From Amphibalanus amphitrite (lineage: Eukaryota; Arthropoda; Thecostraca; Balanomorpha; Balanidae), in NCBI RefSeq assembly GCF_019059575.1, contig NW_024881785.1, positions 186,001 to 250,000 of the forward strand: DNA of 64,000 nt, written 5' to 3'. The notes below the pieces were generated by a model, which saw only the letters and a list, made by a program, of their open reading frames with translations, made no database searches and had not been told where the DNA came from. The translations under genes and the position numbers were made by a program. Positions 33,899 to 44,519 of this stretch are shown here, piece after piece (position 1 is the first letter of the stretch; each line of letters starts with the position of its first letter).

Positions 33899-33906
33899 AA
33901 AATATC

Positions 33907-36445
33907 CCAACAAGTTTTGTTTGGTTATTACCTGGCTATGGGCACCCATATATGTTTCATATCATACCTCCGTCGAAAGAAAACGTGCATTTGTCTTAAT
34001 TATTCAGCTAAGATTTTGTTTCCTTCTTTTTTTGCAACGCTCCCTAAATATTTGTGTATGATTGCCTTTATACCTGTAAAATAGACGCACTGGAAAACAG
34101 TGTATTGATCTTGATAGAGACTTGAATTTTCTATACGTATTTATCGAAGCATGTACGTCATTATTAAAAAGGTCCGGCGTTCATTTCCTCTACAATGAAA
34201 ACTAGGCCTTCAACATTGTCCGTTGCATATGTAACTTGGATAAGAATGCGTATCTGGTCATGAGCATCATGTGGGAACAGGTACATTCAAGAAAGGAATA
34301 AAACATTCTCAGGATTTGCGCATTCCTGTGCGTTGCATTTCATAAAATATGTATTTGTTTATCTGAACAAAAGTGAATATCAAAATAACCAGGGCTTTCT
34401 TGAAACAATCTGTGCAAGACCACTCTGTGTTACTTGCCGACTGAATATGTAACTAAATCTGTGTATGAAAATTTAGTGAGACACTAAAATATCGATTATA
34501 CTAATGAGTAATGGTGCATCAGAAAATATCGTAGGCAATCGCTCTAAGACCCTCCATTCGTTCTTCCAAAATAAAATATGTTATCACTTATACTCGTACT
34601 GTATGGCGGATCGGATACCCGTCTTCCCGTTGCCATTGGTCCGTTAGCTTGTTTAGTTAGATCTGTAACGAGCCCGCCACACCTGACATGACCTCGACAA
34701 AGGTCACGCCAACTGTCAGCAGCGCTACCCTATTTTTGAAGAACCTAGTAAGTGTCAAGGTGACGAAACGGAGAAAAACGAGGAAACGTTAACGTGTGCT
34801 AGCCTAAGCAAATGCGCATAACATGCATCAACCTGAATAGTGTTTCTATATGTATTTTATGTGCGCAATTCAGAAATGCTATCCAAATTTTTCAAATGCT
34901 TACCGATAATGTAAATGTGGACTTGCTAGATTAGCTGTGGCATTGGACGAAGAGGGAAAACCTAGCATGGTTACTTACTACGTTTTTCTGTGCCAGATGT
35001 GCTTTATCTATGAAATAGGTTGTCAACAAAACTGAAACAGTTGTCATTTCTGGTCATTTCAAGAATGCTCCCATGAAGAAATTCTTTGTAGTTTTGTGCT
35101 CATCTTACCTTGCTGAACCATTTCCTGCTCTTAGTTTTGTATTTAAATCAAAAATGAAGATTTTTCCTTAAAAAAGGCTGAAAAGTGGGTGGGGCTCCGC
35201 CCCCCCCCCCCCCTGTTCCTACGCCTATGGACCAGGTGGCTCATAAAGAAGTGATTTTCACGAGTGCTGTTCACGGGCACCTGCCGTAGCTGCAGCTCGG
35301 TGTTTACCCGTGGCCATAGATCCCGCGGCTGACCGCCGAGCCGCAGGCCCGCAGCTACCGCAGGTCCCGTCAACAGGGCCACGGTCTTTTTTTTTAGAAG
35401 TTACACCTGCATATCTGCAGTGTACGCCATCTCATCATCATGCTGGCTGACTACAGTGCCTCGGCATGCATCAGTATCTCTCGCTATCTTCAACACAACC
35501 CAAATCAAAATAGTTTAGCCTACTAACGCACTTCACACACCCTAATATCGTGCTCTTTAGACGCATTCGGTATCGCAGAGGCAGACGTAGATTACACTGG
35601 GTCCCTCAGGAACTCCTCGGGAACGTCAGGAAGAGGTGCAGGGATACTGGATCCGGCACCCCTGCCACTCGTACCACCGGGGCTCGGCGGCTCGGCACAC
35701 GCAGCAGATGTCGGCCCGCTCAAGGACACCGCGAAAGTTTGTCAGTGTGCCTCTCCACAGTTCAAAAATCGGGGTTCCCACTGATAAGTTGCAATAGGGA
35801 CTCCGGGGCGGTGAAGCGAAGTTTAGGTTTTCTAGAGCACATCAAGTTGCTACATGCATCAACCTTGATGTGCCATCAAGCTCGCTCATGTAGCCAGCAG
35901 TAACAGACAGACCCAACCAGGGGAGTGGGCTTCCTAAAGCGCGGAAGTCGCGAATGGGCGAGAACCTAGTATGCGACACTTTATCACAATGCACATCAGC
36001 GCAAAATGGGATGTTCAGGTCTCTTTGGTCGAGGTAAAACCTAGCATGCAGCAACTTGTCACATGCTGTGTTTTTCTTTGTCAAACCGAAGACGCCACTG
36101 GACTTGCTATATTCTACCCCTTTAATATCTCAGTTTTGGAGAAAGTTATGAAAAAAGCGATACCAGAAACGAATCCGTCGTTCCCGAAAACCCCCGTTAG
36201 CATCTCTAACTCATTTTTGTTTACATTGGCGCTTACTATGTTTTTCCTTGACACGGTAGAGCGGCAAACAGAGCTCCAAAGGGGACAGCGGTTAGCGGTA
36301 GCAATTCCCGCGTTAAGTGTTCGCGGTGACAACATTGTGGCTGTGCCACTCTCTACCAAAAATACGCCCCGCCATGACTGGTGGGAGTCTCCGTGAGGTC
36401 ATGCTAGGTAAAAACTAGCTCGTCTTCGTTATATCCACGAGGGGT
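33907..36445. other. AT-rich unique DNA; one transposon end
   Basis: From 33907 to 35100 the sequence is AT-rich with no structure that I can read. Segment 35188-35232 (a GGGGCTCCGCC motif, C run, then TGTTCCTACGCCTATGG) looks like the terminus of a decayed DNA transposon, but its other end was not found. From 35240 to 36440 only short frames occur. Confidence 0.4.
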
Positions 36446-36600
36446 CCAGATCCGTCAGATCCATATGCTGTTTAGATGCCCCAGATTCATATATGTTGTT
36501 TAGATCGGTCAGATCCGTGTGGTGTTCAGATCCGTCATGTCCATATGCTGCTTAGATCCGTTAGATCCGTGGAGTGTTCATATCTCTTGTTCAGATTAGA
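36446..36600. repeat. Degenerate tandem repeat, about 35-bp unit
   Basis: Four or so copies built from TTAGATCCGTTAGATCCGT and CATATGCTG-like words, strongly diverged. No coding meaning. Confidence 0.65.
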
Positions 36601-36913
36601 ATGATTCATTTGGTGTTTGCGTATAAGGGAGGGTGAGCTGCTGCAGAAGTCGTAAGGAAAGATGATTAAAACGTCCCGGGCTGGGTGGAGTCATTGCTTT
36701 GGGGAATGAACAGTTTAGGGAGAAGTCGTCATTTGAAATATACACCATCGCATCTGTTTGCATGGTCACCGTGCTTCCGAAGACGGTATTTACAGGGGAA
36801 GGGGTATACAAACAAGCCAGAGGGGGCAACCAGCCGTTGACAAATGACACACTGGGACGAATGTGGTTTGGATTGCCGTCCTGCCCGGGGGCGGGGGCGG
36901 CGCCGCCACTCAC

Positions 36914-37150
36914 GTTCTGTCGGAAGGTGTGCAGCCAGTGCTGTCGCAGCGCCAGGTCGGCCTGAGCGCGGCTGTAGCGCTGCACGGCCCGCTCGTACTC
37001 GTCTCCGCCAGTGTCGCCCAGGCGGGCTGGCATCCAGCCGTAGGCGGGCGGCGGCAGCGGCGGCCGTGCCGGGCCGTAGCCGGGCGGCGGCCGGCCGTAC
37101 GGCGAGACGGCGAACGCCGAGCCGGCCAGGCCGGGCCGCGGCCGTTCCAT
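36914..37150 (-). CDS. Candidate first coding exon in a CpG island, unknown gene
   Basis: An ATG at 37150 in ideal Kozak context (CACCATGG) opens 79 codons that end at 36914 exactly before a consensus donor, GTGAGT (36908-36913), in phase 0. Residues 1-48 are Pro/Gly/Ala/Tyr-rich. Residues 49-79 switch to a charged, amphipathic segment around YSRAQADLALRQHW, unlike random GC-rich translation. The frame is also open upstream, with another ATG at 37255 in poor context. The surrounding 36880-37560 is a CpG island on which a promoter would fit. Low-complexity followed by helical sequence recalls N-termini of transcription regulators, but I do not recognise the family. Confidence 0.35.
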
Positions 37151-37254
37151 GGTGTCGCCGGGGCACGGCGGACACGGCGCGGCCACGCGCGGGCTCACCA
37201 CGCCCACCTCGCGCGCGCCGGCCGCAGAGCTGACGGCCGGGTACGGCGCGCTCA

Positions 37255-37789
37255 TGGGCTGGGTGGCGCTCAGTCCCGCACAGATGGACGGACGGCGGCG
37301 CTCAGCAGCGCTCTCGGACAGCACAGCGCAGTCAGCGGCGGCGGCGCGCGGCGGCCGACTGGCGCTGCCCGCTCGACATGTCACTGGGCCGGCTCGGCGC
37401 GCGGGCGCACGGGTCTCAACACGGAACGGCGGGCGACGGCGCGCTACCCGTGCAATCCGGGCATATTAGATAACTTACCGGCTCGGCGCCGGGCGCAGCG
37501 GCGCGCCGGCCGCCAGCCTGCTCCGCTGATTGGTGAGCCGGGCGCATGCGCCCTGCGGCATCCGCGTCGGGGCTGCTCGTCTGTCGATCGTTTCCTGAGG
37601 GCACGGGACGGGTCAGGTCAGCAGCTGGGTGTCGAGAGGTCACTTGGTGACCCTTTCCCGTCCGGCTGTCTCTCGCAGTAGCGGAGGGGGGGGGGGGGCG
37701 GGCGGACAAAGACGAATCACCAGGGACGAGTAATAACCCGAGAGCCGATCGGTCATCCCAAGGGTGTCTGTTGGGTAGGTGGGGGGGGG
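37255..37789. promoter_or_regulatory. CpG island, possible promoter of the minus-strand exon
   Basis: Dense CpG and GC-box-like words lie immediately upstream (minus strand) of the candidate exon ending at 37150. No TATA box is clear. G runs of 12 or more close the island near 37686-37698. Assignment as a promoter is inference from composition and position. Confidence 0.3.
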
Positions 37790-37797
37790 GGGGGCGG

Positions 37798-38994
37798 CAG
37801 GCATCGGTAGGATTGTGATTGCAGGATTGCAAAATCCTGATTGCATTCCTTTTTGGTGGACTGCACCTGGATTTGAAATCCATTCCAAAAAACAGGATTT
37901 GATTGCGGATTGGATTGCATCATACTTCCATTTTTTTGCAATCCAATCCGGATTGTGTTTGATGAGTGCTTTGAAATGGTTTGTTGCGATTGAAAATTAT
38001 TAGATCGGCTTCATCGGCTTAAAGGGACTATCCCACCTTCTAAAATGTTGTTAAAACCAGTTAAATTGTGCCCGACTTTATAGATTGGATGACCAGGAAC
38101 ACGGTTCTGGCATTTATTTTTCATTAAACATCTTAGGCTTCCCATATTGCAAACACAAACTTTCAAATATGTGACGTCACAGCCCAAAATTACCTCCTTC
38201 CCCAGGCCACATTACTGTCATAAAGCCGATTCTTTTTACTCTGTAGGCACCACAACAAAGTTCAGACCAAGTTTTAAGCGATTTTTCAACGAACAAACCC
38301 ATTTAAATCAGAATGACTAAACGAGGTGACGTCACACTAACGGTCGCTCCATGTTGAAGATAGGGCCTTGTGCAAGGCCCATTTTCAAATGAAGGGAACG
38401 AATTTCTTCAACACCAAGAGGCCGCGGGGGTTGCAACCTAGATAGATAGTGGTTTCTGAACCTCGCCGCAAACTTGGCTATCTCAACTCAAACCCCATGT
38501 TAAAGGTGGGATAGTCCCTTTAATGTACTTTGTTATCAAGGGCTTTACATCTAAACTTGAAATAATTTAAACGCTTTTAATTTAAACGCTCAAAATAATA
38601 ATATACGCTGATGAACTACATAGGAAGGGCAAAGTTACATATTTGAGTGCGAGTTTCAAAAATATAAAACACTGGTTGGGTAGAGGTTTCAATGTGGGGG
38701 TGTTTGAGGCAAAAAATATTTCCCATAAAATACCTGTGCCTTAGATAGGAATTACTCGCAAGACTAGGTACTAGAAATGGGTGATTTGGGGATGGAGGCA
38801 CGGCCCTATGCCCCTCTCCCTCCCCCAGATCCACTAGTGCACATAATAATACAACAGGATTGCAAAAAAAGGATTGCGGATTTGATCTCAATCCAAGTGA
38901 AAAAAGGGATTGCGGGTAGGAATGCAATCCACTTCGGCACTAGGAATGTGGATTGGAAATGCAATCCTTTCAAAAAGGATTTTACCAATGCCTG
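37798..38994. mobile_element. hAT-like element with perfect 8-bp TSD
   Basis: GGGGGCGG at 37790-37797 and 38995-39002 is a perfect 8-bp duplication. The ends read CAGGCATCGGTA and, inverted, CAGGCATTGGTA (one mismatch in 12). Both subterminal regions are full of GGATTGC/GCAATCC words in both orientations, the kind of short subterminal repeats that hAT transposases bind. Total length is 1197 bp; without the nested TTAA element it was about 700 bp. No transposase frame. Confidence 0.85.
38023..38519. mobile_element. TTAA-target element nested in the hAT-like element
   Basis: TTAA at 38019-38022 and 38520-38523 flanks 497 bp with perfect 17-bp inverted ends, AGGGACTATCCCACCTT. TTAA duplication with an AGGG start fits the Kolobok group better than piggyBac, whose ends start CCC; this is inference. 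Two TGACGTCA palindromes lie inside (38172-38179 and 38327-38334). No coding frame. Its position shows that it landed after the hAT-like element. Confidence 0.85.
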
Positions 38995-39002
38995 GGGGGC
39001 GG

Positions 39003-39354
39003 TGAAGGGGGCAGTGACGTATCCGGGACAGTGAGGCCACGACCCCATCAGAAGCTGAGGTGACGCCTTAGCGGGGGATGTAGCATGCCCAAACTACGTA
39101 CGGTCCTAGGCACACATCGCTAAAACAGAAAGGAAGGTCAAATTCATACAGACAAAGAAAAAAGAGGAGAAAATATCCAAGGCCTTCTTGAAAAAAACGT
39201 TTATAAAAATTTGCTGATTTTAAATTTTCTGAATCCAATCCTCGTTGTAGTGATCAAGGAACGATACATCCAGCATTGCTTCTTGTTTCTTTAGTTCTTT
39301 ATCTCAGATAAGTGCATTTGGCAGAGCTTGGTATCATTTTTTTCGATAGAATTT
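39003..39354. other. Unique DNA before LINE A
   Basis: GC-rich, then AT-rich; no feature seen. Confidence 0.4.
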
Positions 39355-39369
39355 TATAGCTGTCAATTA

Positions 39370-41966
39370 TCACTGTCAATTCTGTTTCGGAAGTCAATGG
39401 ACGAAGGTAAACTGACTAGTGATTGGAAGATAGCAAATATTAGCCCAATTTATAAATCAAGGGGACGCAAAGATAAAGTAGAAAACTATAGGCCGATTAG
39501 CCTAACTTCACAGGTCTGCAAAATATTTGAATCTTTGATTCGGGATGAATTAATTGATTTCTTCATGGACAGTGAAGTGCTCTCTGATGCCCAGCATGGA
39601 TTTGTCCCTGGCAGGTCCTGTATATCTCAGATGATTCTTGTCATGGAGGAGTGGTCAAGGAACCTGGATGATGGTACCCCAGTGGATACAATTTATCTTG
39701 ACTTCAAGAAGGCGTTTGATGCTGTGGCCCATGAGAAGCTAGTCATCACCCTAAGAGGACTTGGCATCAGTGGCAACCTACTGAACTGGATAAGAGACTT
39801 CCTGTTTGGGCGCAAGCAGAGGGTGGTACTCGACGGGACAAGTTCTGAATGGGAGGATGTCACCAGTGGAGTCCCACAAGGAAGTGTCCTGGGCCCCACA
39901 CTCTTTGTAGCTGCAATCCAATCTCTGCCAAAGGACATAACAAGTGCCATAATGATCTATGCAGATGACACGAAGGTGTATCGGCCTGTATTAAGAGAAG
40001 AGGATGCAAGACAGCTCCAGAGTGACCTAGATACACTGCTTGCGTGGTCCAACAAATGGCAATTACCCTTTAACACCAGCAAATGTAAGGTCATGCACCT
40101 TGGAGCCACAAATGTAAAGTACAAGTACACTGTTGGAGACAGGGAGCTGGAAGTCTCATCAGAAGAGAGAGACCTTGGGATCCTGGTTGATGACTCCCTA
40201 ACATTTCATGCACAGGCGGCTTCAGCAGTGGGAAAGGCCTTCCGCACTTTGGGTCTGATACGACGCACTTTCCTGACCCTAGACGAAATCACACTGCCAC
40301 TACTTTTCAAGGCGATGGTTAGACCGATACTGGAATATGGAAACTGTGTGTGGGGTCCTGTCTACTGCGGTGACCAAGACAAGGTTGAGAGAGTTCAGAG
40401 GCGGGCCACAAAAATGGTAGCATCAGTCAGGCATCTAGCATACAAGGAGAGGCTGGAGAAACTGAAGCTACCAAGCATGCACTACAGAAGAGAAAGAGGG
40501 AACATGATCATGGTGTATCAGATTCTAACAGGAGGAATTAGGATCGACCACACCCGGATCTTTCAGAGAGCCCCACCTGACACCACTACAAGAGGACACT
40601 CACTTAACCCGCGCCCCGCTGGGCTATTCAGCCATACGCGCCCTGCTGGGGGGGGGGGGGGGGCAGATTCTGCCCCCCCTGTCTAACTTCCGAACCGATG
40701 GTCGTAGAAAGACAGGGAAAACGGCAATCGAAAGCTCTCAACAAGGCGGATCTTAAGAGCCCAAATTTTTTTGCTTAAGTAGGTCAGAGGTCAGGTCAAG
40801 GTCAGGTCAAGGGTACAAAATGCAAGTTTCTACAGTATCGGCCTTGCACCGTAGTTGCCGAAGAATGGACTGAGACTGATTGCCCAAAACGTGTTCTTAG
40901 ACTACCAAGACAATATTCGTTGCACACAATGTCATTCAAAGGTCAAGGTCAAGGTCAGGTCAGGTCAGGTCAGGTCACCAAAAACAAAATATAGAAAAGG
41001 GCATGTGCGACACATGTTTTATGGGTCATTTTACTCATGGAATTCAATAGGCACACTCAATAAGTGATATGGACCACCTCTGGATGAATTTCAGGTCGAG
41101 GTCAGGTCAAGGTCAGGTCAAGTGAGGTCAAATTTTGAAGTTGGTTGTTAAGGCCTAAAATGGTGTCTATCCGATGCAGTTTTTCACGCCGAATCGAATG
41201 GTACTATTTTTATTTCCGTACGAGGTCTAGAACTTCCAAAAAATCATTTTTCAAAATTTTTGTGTGTCGTGACGTCATAAAATTTTGAATAACTCCCACA
41301 TTTTTGAACCGATTCTTCTAGAAATTGGTATGTAGGTGCACATAGACCACTTCTTTGACATATATTCCGGTTTTTTTCGATAAACTCAAAATTTTGGATT
41401 TTATAAATATTTTCCCAAAAAAGTCAGTTTTTTGGAAATTTTTTGGCCAAAATTCATAATTTTCAAAAAACCGAGATAGCCATTTGATAGACAAAGTAAA
41501 ATCACGTATAACCTTTTTTGTTACGTCTTGATTCCTTTAAAAATGAAGACGTTAGCGGCGTTTGAAATTTTGCCGTTTTTTAGGCGAAAATGGCGAACAT
41601 GACGTCACTAAAACGTCAATTTCTCAAAATTGTTCCGACGGATTTCGCTCAAATTTTCAGGGAACGTGTCAAATTGATGTATGATAAGGTACTAAAAGTT
41701 TGACGTGGCTGGCGTAACGCGTTTAGAAGTTATTGGCGAAAAACGGGAGGGGGGCAGATTCTGCCCCCCCCCCCAGCGGGGCGCGGGTTAAGCTGATTAA
41801 ACCATCGGCAAATTGCGCGCAGAGGCAGAATGCTTTCTCACACAGAGTTGTGAATAAGTGGAACAGTCTCCCTGAAGAAGTAGTGAATGCCAGGACAGTC
41901 AACAGATTCAAAAATGCTCTAGACAAACACTGGAAGAACTTGCTGTACCAAACCAGAACCGACTAA
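39370..41966 (+). pseudogene. LINE A reverse transcriptase ORF, split by a transposon
   Basis: Reverse transcriptase of a CR1/L2-like LINE, which would copy element RNA at a nicked target. The coding part before the insertion (to 40607) has, in order, NYRPISL, LDFKKAFDAV (about 39697), GVPQGSVLGP (about 39868), the catalytic YADD (39958-39969), LGILVDD and a thumb-like region with QRRATK. The C-terminal part resumes after 41791 with FSHRVVNKWNSLP and stops at 41966. Discounting the 1184 inserted bases (element plus one TTAA), both parts are in one frame with no other stop. It lacks the N-terminal endonuclease and part of the fingers through 5' truncation. Confidence 0.85.
40608..41787. mobile_element. 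piggyBac-like non-autonomous element inside LINE A
   Basis: TTAA at 40604-40607 and 41788-41791 flanks 1180 bp with perfect 16-bp ends, CCCGCGCCCCGCTGGG. Inside each end is a palindrome of G run, CAGATTCTG, C run (about 40651-40679 and 41749-41774). The left end has an extra diverged copy of the terminal sequence (40637-40650). The interior holds three AGGTCA-rich clusters (40781-40812, 40938-40978, 41092-41133) and two TGACGTCA sites (41270-41277, 41600-41607). No transposase frame. Architecture matches 29875-30819. Confidence 0.85.
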
Positions 41967-42065
41967 ACTACAAGCCAATGAGCAGGAAATCCACAGGCTT
42001 CCTTTTCCTAGCCTATCAACTTTCCTGTAATTCAGTAAGTAAGTAAGTAAGTAAGTAAGTATAGC

Positions 42066-42682
42066 AAACTTGTATTGCATACAGGTCTTTTTCAGATGCA
42101 TCGTGCGTTGTTGCAGAGATGATAGCCACAACAATTCATTTCCTACTCTTCGTTCGTTTTTCACTCTAGTGGTATGAAAAGAGGGCAGCACACAACTCAC
42201 ACGAAAAGTCAGTCATTTGTCAGACATTTTTATTGTAACGTCCTTCAATACCATTGTTGGGAAAAATTCTGATAGAAAGCTCTGACAGGAGCTGTAGGAG
42301 ATATAAGAAAAGTTTTTAATAGCTTCCGGAAAGTAAGGCATTATCCTATTAGCAAGATTGAGACCATTAAAAATATTTTTAACGTAATTGCAGGTAGGTC
42401 ACTTCAATAGTCAGGGCTTCGGAGAATATCAACATCACTTTTGCTGTTGTTTCACCGCAGCAAGACATTTTTATTTTTGGCGTCATATTTTTCATTTGCT
42501 GTCCGAGGCCACAGTTGCAACTAAAGACGATTGTTTATCGGCTGCCTTTTAACTCTATTGCGCCGTATGATATGCTTGTGCAACGTGTTTATGTACTTTT
42601 CAGTGTCGTGCTCCTATTTTCTTGACTCTGAGAAACCATCAATAACACAGGCGTAAAAACAGAGCCACATAAAATGCAGAGC
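42066..42682. other. Unique AT-rich DNA
   Basis: No gene or repeat recognised between LINE A and the next element. Confidence 0.4.
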
Positions 42683-42690
42683 AACTGGAC

Positions 42691-44511
42691 TAGAGGTGTC
42701 AATCGGAACCGAAAATTTTGGAATTCCGAAAATTTCCGAATTCCGATTCGGAAATCGGACGGACAAGTGACAAACACATTGGACATATTCGGAAAACTAG
42801 TTGAAAGTTACAAATTTCTTAAATAAGTTAAAATTCAAACTTATTTCCATTATCCATATGCAAATTGCAAAACATGTCATCAAAATTGGTAGGGGATAGG
42901 TGCATCATATATCATTCATAATTATAGTGCAAGATGAACATAAACGTGATTGCATGTAGCAGGTAGCTCTGAGTCAAATAAGGTACATAACTACCTACCT
43001 ATACTGTGCCATCTTTTAACTCTAAATTTGGAAATGTGTTTACAAATGGCAATAGCCATTGTTGTCAGCAAGCCCATCATTAGATAACACAGTTATGAAT
43101 ATGATGTACAATCATTGACCTGTGAGAAGCACCAGACACCAAAGGAGTAATGTAGGGAATCCAAAAATAGATTTGCCTCACTTGAAAGTTAACAGAAAAG
43201 AGGCTGAAGAAAATTGCAAATATCAAGGTGTGCCAAGTAGCACAAGAGTCTTACCTAGAAGCTCCTATCATAAAGTCATCCCCCTCTACCCCTTCCCTCC
43301 AAAAATATCCGTGCCGAAAAATAAATGCTACATAAATGCTGATAGCCCATCAATAAACTAAACAATGGTATATAGGGCCTTGTAAACAATTACCAAAAGA
43401 TGATGAAATGCGGTGAAAGCGTCATAAATGTCACCTAAGGAAAGATGGCCTCCCGATGAGAATCGGAGGAGACAAAAAATGACGTCAGAAACAAAAAAAC
43501 AGTCATTTTGCTTTACAATTGAATATTTTTCGACTGAGTACCACATTTTTCAATAAAAATTGAATTTAAATCAAACAATTTATGGTGAATGCACTTCAAT
43601 AGGACAAGTTATATGAAAATGACGTCATATTATAGATTTTCTTTCACATCATCGACTCAAAGCCAGATACCATGTTCCATGCTACCAAGAATGGTAGCAT
43701 GAAATGTGTTTTTCATTCTACCAAGGATCACAACCTCTTCTTGCTTGCGAATTTAGTGAATTTGTGTTAAATCATAGCAAGTATTTTTGTGATCGCTTAT
43801 TCTTTTGGATATTGAGAGATGTGTGGCTCAGTGAAGAGCACGTTTCGTCCAGATGTACCTATCTCACACGTTTCTTCTCACATGAACTATTTTGCTTTTG
43901 CAAGAAGTGTTCTACTTTACATCTCAATCCAAGTCTCAATCTCAGCCAGTGTGATATAAGATGAAGACATGCACAATTATTGTGAGTGACTAGCTTCTTG
44001 CATTATTGCTGTATTAATTCATCATCAAGTGGCTTAGTGTCAAAGGGATGTGGCAAGAAGTCAATATTTGAAAACACAAGTTGGAGGGATAAGGCAATGT
44101 TTTGCATTATTCCTGCTTACTCAGCTTCAGTTGTAGGCTGTAGCACATTTTGAAACAGAATAGGCTTGTCTCAATATGCTGTGTTTGTGCTATATATCAG
44201 GTTAGGCCTATTGCCCAAATGCCCACCCCCATTCCCTAGGCACTGCATATGACATTGCTTCAATATTTTTGGTTTGCAATATTTTGCACTCAAAAACAGA
44301 TGGCAAATATCTGTTATTTAGTTATCATGTGGTACCTACATGCAAACATATACCTAATATAGATCAATTCCCCCATACTCTCTTTCCATATCCAGCTTTC
44401 GGACAGTTTTCGGACAAATCCATGCTTTGGACATTTTTCGGACAAAAGTGAGCTAGGATTTTGGACATTGGACGGACATCGGACAAGAGATTTCTGAAAT
44501 TGACACCTCTA
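42691..44511. mobile_element. hAT-like non-autonomous element, 1.8 kb
   Basis: AACTGGAC at 42683-42690 and 44512-44519 is a perfect 8-bp duplication. Both ends read TAGAGGTGTCAAT (perfect 13-bp inverted repeat), a start known among hAT elements. Subterminal DNA is rich in TCGGAA, TTCGGAC and TTGGAC words. The longest open frame is about 86 codons and shows no transposase features, so the element depends on a partner. Two TGACGTCA sites lie at 43480-43487 and 43620-43627. Confidence 0.88.
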
Positions 44512-44519
44512 AACTGGAC

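Larger units (their letters stand above)
39355..42060 (+). mobile_element. LINE A: 5'-truncated CR1/L2-type retrotransposon
   Basis: A 5'-truncated non-LTR retrotransposon on the plus strand with a reverse-transcriptase ORF, a short 3' UTR (41967-42030) and a tail of about seven GTAA/AGTA repeats (42034-42060). Short tandem tails instead of poly(A) are known in the CR1/L2 branch. A 1180-bp TTAA element (40608-41787) splits it. The 5' border is approximate: TATAGC occurs at 39355-39360 and after the tail at 42060-42065, too short to be a convincing target duplication. The endonuclease domain is missing. Confidence 0.8.

Noticed and set aside
39355..42065. TATAGC on both sides of LINE A as a target duplication
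   Set aside because: Six bases in AT-rich DNA is too little, and the right copy overlaps the tandem tail.
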